Below, piece by piece: positions 36,601 to 48,709 of a DNA stretch of 64,000 bases. The translations under genes were made by a program, and so were the position numbers. The notes under the pieces were generated by a model that worked only from the letters and a program-made list of their open reading frames with translations, was not told the origin of the DNA and ran no database searches. Positions within the stretch are counted from its first letter, which is position 1, and each line of letters opens with the position of its first letter. The stretch is from Ophiura sarsii (Eukaryota; Echinodermata; Ophiuroidea; Amphilepidida; Ophiuridae): contig CM069447.1 in NCBI GenBank assembly GCA_035610835.1, positions 55,807,048-55,871,047 on the forward strand, given 5' to 3'.

Positions 36601-37871
36601 ACAGTCCATGTTTAGTGCACTTCAAAATGAGGCTATACCCGGGGGAGGGGGATCCATTCAATGCTGTAAGTATGCATGACCAAACATTTTCACCCTATAT
36701 CGTTAATAAAGATTGCGTGCATTTTTTCTCTCCAAATTTGACCCCTTAAACAAGTAGATTTATTGCACCAACACTATACAAAATTAAAATTAAAACATAG
36801 GCCTTTCTTTTCAGTTTGAAGTAAAAAGGTCTTGATAATGTCAAACAAATGAGAGCCTGGGTTCATAAATCACCACAATCTTATTGATTCTGAAGTTCAT
36901 GTAAGTTCAACAGGATTGTGGCAAAAGGTATCCTTTTTCTTGAAACATTTCTTGAAAATGATTAATTTTGAATAAGAAACCCACACACACACCCCTTTTA
37001 CATATTTTTTGATCAGGCATGCTTACTTAAAGCATCATAGTTTACTGACCACGCCCCCCCCCCCCCCCCCCTACCAGGCTAAAACCGATGTTAAAGAAAG
37101 GCTACAGAATAGATAGGCCTTAACAGTTTTGCCTAACTCATGGAGAACAGAAAGGTATGAAGCCCAAACTTTGTCACATAACCATATGATTCAATTGAAC
37201 AGGTGGAGACTAAAGTACGTTTGGGAGCCTAATTGGGCTAATTGATTGTGGATCTGGTAACCTTTATCATTGTTATCGGAAGTTTAGTAGGACTTTATCC
37301 AGGATGTAATCCACCAATTCACTCTTAAGGGAGCCCAATACTCTTCAGGGTTCTCAATACCATTAAGGTTGCACCATAGTCTAATGGACGCCCGCCCAGT
37401 ACCCTTATTGTTTTTGCTGGTCGAAAGAACAGCCTATATTAGCGAATGTCCCTGGCTCACTCACTCCGTCCGTCCGTCCGTCACGTACGCGCCTTTTGTT
37501 CCGTGTTGCGTTTGTGGCTGATTTAGCCCAATTAGCCCAATGAGTACTCATATAATTCGATTGTCATAGTTTATCAAATAAAAGGCTGTTCCATATTAAA
37601 TAAACTTACTCCCTCTGAAATTGTTAGACCTGAACTTCGGTTTAACGCCCAAGTTCAAAATTATACCGCATGAGTAAGGTACTATTCATTCAACGCCGAA
37701 TGTCAACAATCATACAAATCAGATTTATTTTAATTCAATTTTAATTCACCACTTCCTTCGTCGATTCTCTTCAGGTCATCAACATGATGTGTACATGTAC
37801 ATTTGATTTCATTCATAAATATTAAATCATAAAGTTCATACCAAATTATAACATTCCATTAAAAGTTAATT
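33675..37871. other. Long stretch without recognised gene
   Basis: It contains a 25-base G run (33890-33914), CTCGAGTCCGGACTCGGACT-type short repeats near 34594, an AATTTCGCGAAATT motif near 34865 with a partner TTCGCGAAATAAA near 34953 (a possible MITE), a C18 run (37054-37071), and CCGTCCGTCCGTC near 37467. No host exon found on either strand. Confidence 0.55.
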
Positions 37872-38035
37872 CCGTTATATCTGTATGTGGATGACCTCCC
37901 AGAAGCGTAGCGAGCCAGAGCTATGGTACGTTGCTTGGTTACGCATCAATCCGTTATATGGATGGCTTATCCCCACAAGAAGCGTAGCGAGCCATAACTA
38001 GGATATGCTGCTTGGTTACGCACCAGTCACCACCA
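37872..38035. repeat. Imperfect tandem duplication of about 85 bp
   Basis: Two copies containing CCGTTATAT, AGAAGCGTAGCGAGCCA and TGCTTGGTTACGCA. Confidence 0.85.
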
Positions 38036-39589
38036 GCCAAACATCAGGATGGATTAGTAACGGTAAATGGTATTTGAGCCACAATAGTATCAGCAAGTAT
38101 CACTAACAGCCAACGTACTGTAACAATAAATTGAAATCAAAACCTTGCAAATAATATTTTGTATTTTCGAATAAAATTTGTATCCATCTTGCATACAAGT
38201 TCAACAAATAATTCTTTTGAGGCCGTACTAAAGACGGCGGATCCAAAATAGATTAATCTTGACATTCAACTGATGTAATAAGAAATATTGTGGTTATATT
38301 TTCACCACATGAATTTATTTCAACATATCATAAATCATATTTATTTCGCGGGAGAAATCATGATTGTATGCTAATTTGCATAACGTTACATAATACCAGC
38401 GAGTTCATGAGTTCGCCCGCTTTCGATACATTGTTGAAACATATATAATATTGGGTGGGGAAAATCATGATTATTATGCTAATTTGCATAATGCCACGTT
38501 ATACCAAGAAGTCATGATTTTGACCTTTATTCCCAGTACTCATTTCATACGGATAAAATTGTATATAAAATATATTTACACATTTAGGACAGTATAAAAT
38601 GTGCGGAAAGAAACCTACTATTATCCCATTTCAGTTCTATTCCAAAATAAATCAAAAGAGTATTGTTTTCGTTTCCTCCTCCAAAACGTCATTACTCATG
38701 ATGAGACAAAACTAAACTAATACGGACAATTTGTTTTCTTAATTTTCACGAGTACACTTAACGGAATATCCGTAATTTTCACGGAGTTAGATTTTGATAC
38801 TCGAATTGATACTCAACTTGAGTATATACGGTTGGGACCGTGTAATATCATGAAATGAAAATTAGACGTATTTCATTGAACCAATATAGCACGCATACGC
38901 CTATAAATGACACATTTTATTTACACTTATTTACAAACTTACGTTAAGATTCCCGGATATGATGTCCTTTACTCCCGCACCCGACGGCATGATAACACTA
39001 CTTGAGTTGAGTCATGACGGTCGTCCATTTTAACAGTATAACGCCGACTGAAAAGTAGGATACATTCTACGCAATATATTGCATTGATGCCACAGAATTA
39101 CCTAAACGATGGGTTTGCAATACGCAAACTTTCCCCCATGAAGCAACGTAAATCAGGCTCAGAATCCCTGAGCTTTACCCTGATAGAGATGCTGGTATTT
39201 CGTCAGCAAACAAAAGATATCCGTTCAATCAGGACATCAGACCAGGGAATTATTTTATTAACCACGCCACGAATACAAATCTTTCGTATAGCGCGGGAAA
39301 ATGTATTCACGTGTTATAAAGCAGACTAGCAAGCCATAAAGCCCGCCAGCTATCGTTATTAGCGCCAGCTATCGTTATTTGCGCCAGCTAGTGCCGCACC
39401 TAACATGCCTAATCAAAATAGTAATAATCTCCAAGATCCACGTAACAATTAACCCCCCACTTAAGATAAATATATAGACTTTATTTATCAAAATAAAACA
39501 GAAGGATCTGCTTCCATGGTTATATACAAATTCAGCTTCCATGATTTTATACAAATTCAGCTTCCATGATTTTTGATTATTTCTACATA
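38036..39589. other. No gene recognised
   Basis: Two imperfect copies of a segment with ATGCTAATTTGCATAA lie near 38370 and 38478. A plus-strand open frame at 39084-39329 has no recognisable domain or signal and is probably not a gene. A short direct repeat (CAAATTCAGCTTCCATGATT) lies near 39529-39573. Confidence 0.5.
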
Positions 39590-39762
39590 GTCTGAGTACT
39601 TAAATTCGTTCATCTCCAGTATGAATACTATGATTTGATGAATTGTTGTAGCTAATTCGCTAACAGTTTTATCATTCTAATCAAGTACCGCTCTACTCAT
39701 GAAATCGGCTCCGGCATTATGCTTGCCTTTGATGACTTCTATTCGGTAGCGAAATTGCTGTA
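39590..39762 (-). pseudogene. Ty3/gypsy pol remnant, downstream part
   Basis: The minus strand here reads in the frame of the RNase H-connection region of a Ty3/gypsy pol, with a GKHNAGADFMSR stretch matching the usual G-K-x-N-x-x-A-D-x-L-S-R motif, and stops shortly after. Its upstream part is at 47611-48679; the two are separated by the 7.85-kb insertion 39763-47610. No integrase was found. Confidence 0.78.
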
Positions 39763-40150
39763 CAGGGTGTATCAAAAAAATTAGGACTCTGTTTCATGAC
39801 GGTGTAATTATCTATATACTAATTTTCGGAACATGGCTTTATTAGATAGTTCAATATAATTTTACACTCGCGTCCCTCTTCAACTGAAAAAGCGTGGTAA
39901 TTGCGCCTCTAATACACGAGCTAATTAGATAGTTCAATGCCCGTTTTTTCCCGTTTTCAGACATGCGCAGAAAGGATCGCATGTGAAAATCCGAAATGTT
40001 GAATTTCTTTTACTCGGGTAGCTACTGTTCGGACACAAATTGTGGTTTTCGGAATGAGTGATGACACATGGTCTTCACCCAAAATATTTTCTTCAGGGAT
40101 ATAGCTACATTTCTGTATATGCGGCTGTTTGTTATTCTTAAAGAACGCAT

Positions 40151-40372
40151 ACACACAGAAAACACTATGTAAAAAAATTACACAAATTATGTAAAAAATA
40201 CACAATCTGTGTAAAAATAGAACTCCATAATACTATGTAAACAGTTGTGTTAAGCTTTTGCATAGGAATTTACACAAGCTTGGGTATATATTACATGTTT
40301 TATGTAAACTCTTACATAATAATTATGGAGTTCTATATTTACATAATTTTTTACATAGTGTTTTCTGTGTGT
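40151..40372. mobile_element. 222-bp MITE, TA-flanked
   Basis: The inverted repeats begin CACACAGAAAACACTATGTA, with a second matched block TAGAACTCCATAAT inside. TA flanks both ends. The interior repeats TGTAAA and TTACA motifs. Nested in the 39763-47610 insertion. Confidence 0.85.
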
Positions 40373-41129
40373 AGTAACAAGCATTTATACGGGACTACGT
40401 CCAACAAATAAAAATATTTTACGACATTTTCTAAATGTAAACAAAAACTCTTACGCAGATCTTAAAGTGACACTTTCACATTAATAACATAGATGAACGC
40501 GGAGTTTGCTAATGATAAAGAAACTGGCGGTACCATAACAACCTCCTATGTTGTTGCTGCGCGACCGCGTTTAACATGACGCAGACAAAGTGTGTACGCG
40601 TTTGTGGCGCAAACTGTACATTGTAAACGGGGCATGTAGTGAAAGCAGGCAGTCCGTACGGTTGCTCCGCGGTGCATACCGTATAGTACAATAACATGTA
40701 ACGAGAGCAAGACACAAACAAAACATTAATCATAAAGCCAAGACCTTTATTCTAATAAAGAAACTGGGAGCAAGGCGCAAACCGTATCCAGGATAACATG
40801 TATTAAAGTGACTGAAGTGGCTGAAGGAAAATACATTTGATGGAGTCACTCATGCAGCTGTTGTAACCCCATGGCTGGTCATGAAGCTATGGGCTGGTGG
40901 ATCAGGGTCGACCCCCCACCCCACACACACACCCCCACCCCATACACACCCCCATCCCCCACACACCCCTTTCATTTTCTTCGTGCGACTTATTATACAG
41001 CGGTGCGGCTTACTCTGTACGATGAGGTCTGAATCTTAATTTGAGGTGCTGCGGCTTATTCGCCATGCGGCTTATAGCACGTAAATTACGGGATTACATC
41101 ATACCCTTACATCATACCCTAAGGTCTAA

Positions 41130-43083
41130 GCCCCCTTCCCCCGCACTTCCCTTACTTGATTATATGGATATAGTAAGGCGGCCTTACTAAGGCCACATGG
41201 GTATCTGGATAAACGGAACGTGCGGTATTGCCCTATCATACCCTAAAGCCACCTCCTCCTCCCCGCATTTCCCTTACTTGATAATCTGGATATAAGGGCA
41301 CATGGGCATCTGGATAAACGGAACGTGTAATATATGATCATGATTATTATAGAGTGTCTGGATTAGTAAGGGCACCAGTGGTATCTGGATTACGGGGTTC
41401 ACTATAAAACGCAGATAGTCTCAATTTACCTGGACTATGCGCACTGCGCAGGTGTGCCACCTGTGATAACTGGATTTTAAGGGTGTATTGGTAGTATCTC
41501 GGGAGGACTTATTTAGAACACAACAAACATGACAAAGGGACTACATACGTTTAGGCTACATGTCTATTGGAGGAATAATGTATTCAAGTATAGGCCAAAC
41601 AAAACCCGGATGGCACACATAGTGTTTAAGTACAAGCATGGAATGGTACAAGTGATCTTGATGATAGACTACGCCGACCATAAAACTAAACGACCGACTA
41701 TAAAACTATAGAACCCATATATAACGCTCAGAACGTAGGCCTATTACCTGGATACAGTATGTGCATGGGCAGCCTATTACCTGGATACATTATGTGCATG
41801 GGCAGTGGCGGCACCAGCATCAACATTTTAAAGGAGGAAAACGGGGTGGCGGGGCAATAAAAGAATCGGGGGAGACATTTTAAAGCTAATTTTAAGTTAC
41901 TTTCAGTTTTGACATTAAAATACAACTTTTGTATTACTTGGGGTACAAAAATGGGTAGGGACATGAGCTGACAGGGGGTAGGGGGAGGGGTTATTAAGGC
42001 AATCCAGATACTCTGAATATTTTATTCAGTGTCCTTATTATTCCACGTAGGGCCTAATAGCCGCATACACAGTTATCACGGGTGCCCTTAATATACGATT
42101 CAAGATAAACCACATAGTCCAGGCCGCACTCCAGGGAGGTCATATTATATTGGATCACTAATACACAATCTTGATTATTAAAGTACATGGGGTGGTACCT
42201 TAATAATCAAGGGCACCATGTGATATACATGCATGGTGTATATGGATTTATTAAGGGCACATGGTATATATGGATTATTAAGGGCACTGTGGTACCAATG
42301 TCAGTATTAAGGGCACCTAGGATACATGGAGTATCAACGACATACTCTTGCTGTTTTACAATACCATCATCTTTATACGTTTTGATGTGACTAACCACCC
42401 GCTATTATAGCTTCGGCACCTATACCTGCGCTTTCCATTATAAACTGGATATAATACGGGCACATAGGTGTGGATATAATCGGCAAATGCGGTACCTGGG
42501 TTATTAAGGCCATCTGTGATAGGTAGGGCTTAGGTCTATTATGGGCAACCGGTGTATTAAGAACACGTGAAGTACTTCGATTAGGAACATGGGTATCTGT
42601 ATTATTTAAGAGCACATTGTGCCTAGGCGCATGGTGTATTAAGGGTACCATGTCACTTACATTATATCAAGGGCACTTTTGGTTGAATAAAGGACATACT
42701 CTTGATATTTATATAAACATTTATAACGCTTTGATATTACTCACCTCTGCCTATTGTGATATGACTATTACTGCCCGCTATCTTCGGCACCCGCGATTAA
42801 TTCAAGTTACTTGAATGATAAAGTAAGGGCACCTGGGTATCTCGATATAACGGCACACTGCAGTACCTGGATTATGTGGTATCCGGTGCCATTAAGGGCA
42901 CCTGTGGTAACTGGATTAGGGGTAGGGCTTAGGCATATGGGGTCCCTGGATATAACGGGTACCTGCATTTCAGGTCACATGGGAGGCCTACATAGGTATC
43001 TGGAAAGACAAAGGTAGGCCTACCTACTTTAAGGCACATGTATACCTGGATTATCAAAAGCACCTGCGATATTCGGATTATTT
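41130..43083. repeat. Degenerate 30-bp minisatellite (TTAAGGGCAC family)
   Basis: Dozens of diverged copies of a motif like GGATTATTAAGGGCACATGG are spread over almost 2 kb with irregular spacing. An isolated copy-like stretch reappears near 45760. There are no credible genes; open frames here track the repeat. Confidence 0.8.
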
Positions 43084-45275
43084 AGGAAATTGATATTGTG
43101 CTGAATGTACTCGAAATGTATTGGAATAGTTACCTTGAATCCTTTTGAACATTTTGTGATCATTTTAATGATATTTCCATGTTGTTATAATTATTTATGA
43201 GTGGAATTTGTCATGTATGGATACCTGCTATCTACTGAAGATAGCAAAATTAACATAGCAATATTACATTTTGTGAGGACAGCTACAATCCTTTTTAAAA
43301 GAAATACTTGTCAGGATAGCGTTCATCCTTTTTAAAGAAATTCTTGTTGTATTGAATGTCTAGGTGTGTTTTTACTGACAGGGGTAGGGTACATGCACTG
43401 TGTTGTTGTACAAAAATAATCAAAATAGATTCCAAAATGATAACGTTGGTGACTTTCCCCACCAATGTTCAAATTTGATGAATTAATCTACAAAATAACA
43501 GCAGATGTACACTTAATCAGGTCAGACTTTGTTTATCATTTAAATTACCTGTTAAATAGTTTTGCCTCCAGAATGCAGGCATTATACACAATACCTTCAT
43601 GGATGTGACCCTCACATCTTAAAATAGTTTTACAACTTGAGCTTAACTTAGTAACACAACATAAGCTTAAGCCTACTCCATCCATCATCAATGCATGGAA
43701 TAATAAAAAAATAAAAAAAATAAAAAATAAGCTTACTTCATAGATATTTCAAATGTGGCCAAATTTTACTCAAGGCTTCATAGTAAGTTACTTTTATGCT
43801 CCGTATCACCCCCCCCCCCCCCCCCCCCCCCATGTACCCCATTAAAGTGCTTACTTGACATTTGTTACCCAAGTGGTGCACCTTAAAACTGTGCAGGACT
43901 GCTGAATTTGATCCGACATTGTCCGGTCAGATGAGATGAAAGGCAGCGGTTTGTTTAAAAAACATCCTTTTCTCTCTAAATAGCATAGAATTACAGTTTC
44001 CAATAGGCTTACTTACAAAACACGTCGAAATAGGTCAAATTAAGGCAACAATTGGATCGAAACAATCTCATTCTGGTCGAAAAATCCTTGTTTTACAATA
44101 TTTGTCTCGAATAAAATTCAAAACAGCTGATATCTTACCTAATTTTACTTAATAATGGGGTCAAGGGTCAAATATGGCCGAATTCCCTTAAGGAAATTGA
44201 TATTGTGCTGAATGTACTCGAAATGTATTGGAATAGTTACCTTGAATCCTTTTGAACATTTTGTGATCATTTTAATGATATTTCCATGTTGTTATAATTA
44301 TTTATGAGTGGAATTTGTCATGTATGGATACCTGCTATCTACTGAAGATAGCAAAATTAACATAGCAATATTACATTTTGTGAGGACAGCTACAATCCTT
44401 TTTAAAAGAAATACTTGTCAGGATAGCGTTCATCCTTTTTAAAGAAATTCTTGTTGTATTGAATGTCTAGGTGTGTTTTTACTGACAGGGGTAGGGTACA
44501 TGCACTGTGTTGTTGTACAAAAATAATCAAAATAGATTCCAAAATGATAACGTTGGTGACTTTCCCCACCATGATGAATTAATCTACAAAATAACAGCAG
44601 ATGTACACTTAATCAGGTCAGACTTTGTTTATCATTTAAATTACCTGTTAAATAGTTTTGCCTCCAGAATGCAGGCATTATACACAATACCTTCATGGAT
44701 GTGACCCTCACATCTTAAAATAGTTTTACAACTTGAGCTTAACTTAGTAACACAACATAAGCTTAAGCCTACTCCATCCATCATCAATGCATGGAATAAT
44801 AAAAAAATAAAAAAATAAAAAATAAGCTTACTTCATAGATATTTCAAATGTGGCCAAATTTTACTCAAGGCTTCATAGTAAGTTACTTTTATGCTCCGTA
44901 TCACCCCCCTCCCCCCATGTACCCCATTAAAGTGCTTACTTGACATTTGTTACCCAAGTGGTGCACCTTAAAACTGTGCAGGACTGCTGAATTTGATCCG
45001 ACATTGTCCGGTCAGATGAGATGAAAGGCAGCGGTTTGTTTAAAAAACATCCTTTTCTCTCTAAATAGCATAGAATTACAGTTTCCAATAGGCTTACTTA
45101 CAAAACACGTCAAAATAGGTCAAATTAAGGCAACAATTGGATCGAAACAATCTCATTCTGGTCGAAAAATCCTTGTTTTACAATATTTGTCTCGAATAAA
45201 ATTCAAAACAGCTGATATCTTACCTAATTTTACTTAATAATGGGGTCAAGGGTCAAATATGGCCGAATTCCCTTA
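43084..45275. repeat. 1.1-kb tandem duplication
   Basis: Two direct copies, 43084-44190 and 44191-45275, begin AGGAAATTGATATTGTGCTG and end GGCCGAATTCCCTTA. They are nearly identical; the differences I see are a 23-base C run (43809-43831) shortened in copy 2, an 11-base deletion near 44570, and an A-run length change. The small ORF at 44507-44704 is not supported as a gene. Confidence 0.95.
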
Positions 45276-45896
45276 AGGGGTCACACTACTAAATAGAGCT
45301 CCATAGGGATGTGTACAAAAACACTGATATAAAACTCTGTGTTAGACCACTAAATTGCGAAATTGGACTTTGTAGAGTGATTGTTTCTGAAAGATGATCA
45401 CATTTTCTCACCAAAAAGTGAAAAAAATAGGTAGGTGAACCTGCTCGATTTTTCAAAATACGCCCATGGAGTTGACTACCTCTCTGACGAGCTTGGAAAT
45501 GCCGCCGTAATCGTCAATGTTTCCAGTAAAAAACACAAATTTGAAAGATCTCTCAAAATTTATCTAGATGATATTCACAGTTTATAGTCAGGGTGCATGT
45601 AGGTGATGTCCCATTAATCATAATTAATCAAAAATCATAGGCATTTACGCAATTGTATTACCGTCAAGTTTTTTTAATTGAGGATTTTGCCATGCATATT
45701 TTCCGATTCTAGCTTTAAACACCGCCCTTAAGGTTAGGGGATACCCCATTTAGTGTAGTGCACCCTTTAGGGCCCGTCTGGATTATGTATACATGTAGGA
45801 CATGTTCTTGATATTGTATCAAATTTTCTTGCTTTGTTTACTTACCTCCCCGTGAAATCTTTTAGCGGGTCCGCGCGAAGCGCGGATGCCTGCTAG

Positions 45897-47229
45897 TTAT
45901 TATAATCATTGGACCATGACCAATTTAGTCTCAATGTAAAGCCCAATTAATTATTATGATATCCTGAAAATATGAGATAAATCCGATAAAAAATAAGAAA
46001 ACTAGAGAACTTTGTGTAAACCATGTCATTTACTGGTTTGTACAATGGGAATTCACACAGTAACAGTTTGTACAATGGGAATTCACACAGTAACAGTCGA
46101 GTAACATGAAAGTGCTCGATTTGTAACTCAATGAACCATCCACAGTGGGTTCGAGAACTATTTAACAAAACTTTTTAAATTTGCACTGAATATGTATGCA
46201 TCTGTTTTGCGGATTTTTTTAGCCTTGCAGTATTGATTTGTGCCAGAATTAAATGGATTACCAAACTAAACTTTGCTATTGACTGATAGATTATTTACTA
46301 TGTTGACAATAATAACGTATTGAAACGTAAACCATGTTATTTACTGGTCTGTACATGTAGATCCCATTGTACAAACCAGTAAATGACATGTTAAAAACGT
46401 AGTACGTGCAGCATCTTTTGCAATCTACCGCATTGGCAAATTACGGCGCTATCTTGATTGTCGTTCGGTTGAACGTTTAGTACATGCGTTTGTTTCTTCA
46501 CGTTTAGATTCCTGCAATGCTTTGCTCTATGGTCTGCAGAACAAGGAAATTGCAAAATTGCAAAGGGTTCAAAATTCTGCTGCACGTCTTGTAACTAGGT
46601 GTAAAAAACATGAGCATATCAAGCCTGTTCTCAGAGATCTTCATTGGCTCCCCGTGCAGCAGCGCATTTGGTACAAAATTGCTTTGCTCACTTTCAAAGC
46701 TCTGCATGGGATGGCTCCAAAATATATCGCCGAACTTGTTGAGGAGCGCAAGCCAAGAAGGGCTCTGAGATCGGCTACCGAGCTGCTCGTATGTCCACCT
46801 AAGATCACCAAAACAAAATTCTATGGTGATAGGGCATTTTCTGTAGCAGCACCAGCAATCTGGAACAAACTACCCAGTAATCTACGTGCAATATCAAAAC
46901 CTAATTCATTCAAGAAACATCTCAAAACGCATTTTTTCACATCAACATAATTTTTCGTTTGGAATCTTTTAAATGTACTTTGTGACTTTTTACAATGGAC
47001 ACAATTAATGGGGAATGCCATTCTTTTAACTTTATTGGTTTATTCAGCATACACACATGATTCCCTTTGATTTTTAGTATTATATTATATGTGTGCAATT
47101 ACAATATATTGTTGTTTGATATTCTTTTAATTATATTTATCTATTATATTATTTAATTATAGGTGCAATTAATTTTGGATTACAAATTTCAATTTCATAT
47201 TTATAATGCTTGCTCTTTGTATCCGGATT

Positions 47230-47263
<34 letters not shown>

Positions 47264-47562
47264 ATTTTTATATTTGTGTAATACCTATTGTGTTTTATCA
47301 TATATTAATTGTTTTTAATTAGTTAGTACGCATTTGTAAATTAAGTTTTCTATATCGCATTGTTGTAAGGCGCCTTGCGGTTGTTTACAACATAAGGCGC
47401 TTGATAAATTGTACTTATTATTATTATTATTATTATGGTTTGCGCAAAGTACGCTAGTTTTCTTATTTTGCATCGGATTGATCTTATATTTTCAGGATAT
47501 CATAATAATTAATTGGGCTTTACTTTGAGACTAAATTGGTCATGGTCCAATGATTATAATAA
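45897..47562. mobile_element. 1.67-kb element with about 85-bp inverted repeats
   Basis: The left arm (45897-45985) and right arm (47475-47562) are inverted copies starting TTATTATAATCATTGGACCA with few mismatches. Its right edge lies one base from the inner edge of the outer insertion's 47-base repeat. Inside it has a 30-base direct duplication (46036-46098), a palindrome around TACTGGT (46334-46389) and a LINE fragment. No transposase. Confidence 0.85.
46400..47436 (+). mobile_element. L2/CR1-group LINE 3' fragment
   Basis: A plus-strand reading frame from about 46400 to 46950 encodes the LINE C-terminal region: IYRIGKLRRYLD, LQRVQNSAARLVT, DLHWLPVQQRIWYKI, IWNKLPSNLRA, ending FKKHLKTHFF. 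It is open over at least 140 codons, making it the best-preserved LINE 3' end here. The 3' UTR has (TTG)n at 47230-47262, a GGCGCC...GGCGCTT stem near 47369-47402 and a (TTA)n tail. Confidence 0.9.
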
Positions 47563-47610
47563 GAATTACACCGTCATGAAACAGAGTCCTAATTTTTTTG
47601 ATACACCCTG

Positions 47611-48678
47611 TAGTGCTAATGCCCAACGCATTATCCTGCCATTTGCTACTTTGGATTTTCGGAGACATGTCAAAGGTTGATGGTCGGTTTGGATGACAAA
47701 CTCCTTTACAAATAAGTAGGTGGAGAATTTCTGAGTTGCCCATATTAATGCCAAGCATTCCTTTTCCATGACTGAGTATAACGCTTTTTACTCGCAAATG
47801 CCGTTGGGAATAATTCCCCGTCATCTTCTTGTAACAGCACAGCACCGATGCCGTCGTTGGAGGCATCACTTCTGAGTATGAACGTTTTACTCAAATCTGG
47901 TAGGTGTAGGATGGGTGAGCTAGTGAGTTTGGATTTCAGTGTTTGGAAAGAAGTTTCTTCTTCATCTCCCCATATTATCTTGTTTGGGCCACCCTTCTTT
48001 GTACTGTCAGTCAAGCTGCTTGCTATTGTAGAAAAATCTGGTATAAAACGGCGGTAATAGCCTGCCAGCCCAAGAAACGAGCGTACTTGAGTCTTTGTTT
48101 CTGGTCGTTTGAATTCTTTGATCGCATCTAGTTTGCTGGGTCGTGATTTAACTGGCCTTTCCCAACAATATGGCCCAAGAACTCTACCTTCTTGGGCCAT
48201 ATGTCGTTATAGGCGACATATGTCGTCATAGGCGACATATGTCGTCATAGGCGACATATGTCGTCATAGGCGACATAGCATTTTGTTGGCCTTGCAGTTA
48301 GATTGGAAGCTCTCAGTCGATGTAGGAATTCGGACAACGTTTGTAGATGTTCTTCCCACGAAGTGGTATGGATAAGTACGTCATCGATGTAGTTATGAAC
48401 ATTTTCCATTCCAGCTAGTAATTCTCTCATCATTCGACTAAAAGTAGCTCCTGCATTGACAAGTCCGAAGGGCATCATGTTGAAAGTGTATAACCCATTT
48501 GGTGTAGTAAACGACGTGTACTGCCGTGATTCTTCGTCCATTGGTATTTGCCAATATCCCTTTGAGAGATCAATCTTCGTAAAGTATTTATCTTGAGATA
48601 ATCGTGAGAAGATTTCTTCTTGATCTGGGATTGGCTCGGCGTCGAAGACCGTAATCTGGTTAAGTTTCCTCATGCCAA

Positions 48679-48679
<1 letters not shown>
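47611..48679 (-). pseudogene. Ty3/gypsy pol remnant: RT and RNase H
   Basis: The minus strand encodes a Ty3/gypsy reverse transcriptase: the FTKIDLSKGYWQIPM block, the FGLVNAGATF block and the active-site YIDD near 48395. After a break it continues with the connection region (SFLGLAGYYRRFIPDFS), the LRSDASNDGIGAVL block and RNase H (ALIWATQKFSTYL). It is interrupted by a 19-bp minisatellite at 48198-48278 and cut at its upstream end by a G30 run (48680-48709). It continues at 39762 beyond the 7.85-kb insertion. Gag, protease, integrase and LTRs were not found. Broken and inactive. Confidence 0.92.
48198..48278. repeat. 19-bp minisatellite, about 4 copies
   Basis: Tandem CATATGTCGTCATAGGCGA units, each with an internal palindrome CGACATATGTCG, interrupt the gypsy pol frame between RT and the connection region. 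Confidence 0.95.

Positions 48680-48709
<30 letters not shown>

Larger units (their letters stand above)
39763..47610. mobile_element. 7.85-kb TA-flanked insertion with mariner-type ends
   Basis: Identical 47-base inverted repeats (39763-39809 and 47564-47610) begin CAGGGTGTATCAAAAAAATT and are bordered by TA on both sides, the Tc1/mariner target duplication. The insertion splits a gypsy pol frame whose two sides match up. It is far too long for a simple mariner and carries other elements (40151-40372, 41130-43083, 43084-45275, 45897-47562), so it is best read as a mariner-type MITE swollen by later insertions and duplications. No DDE transposase was recognised. Confidence 0.8.
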
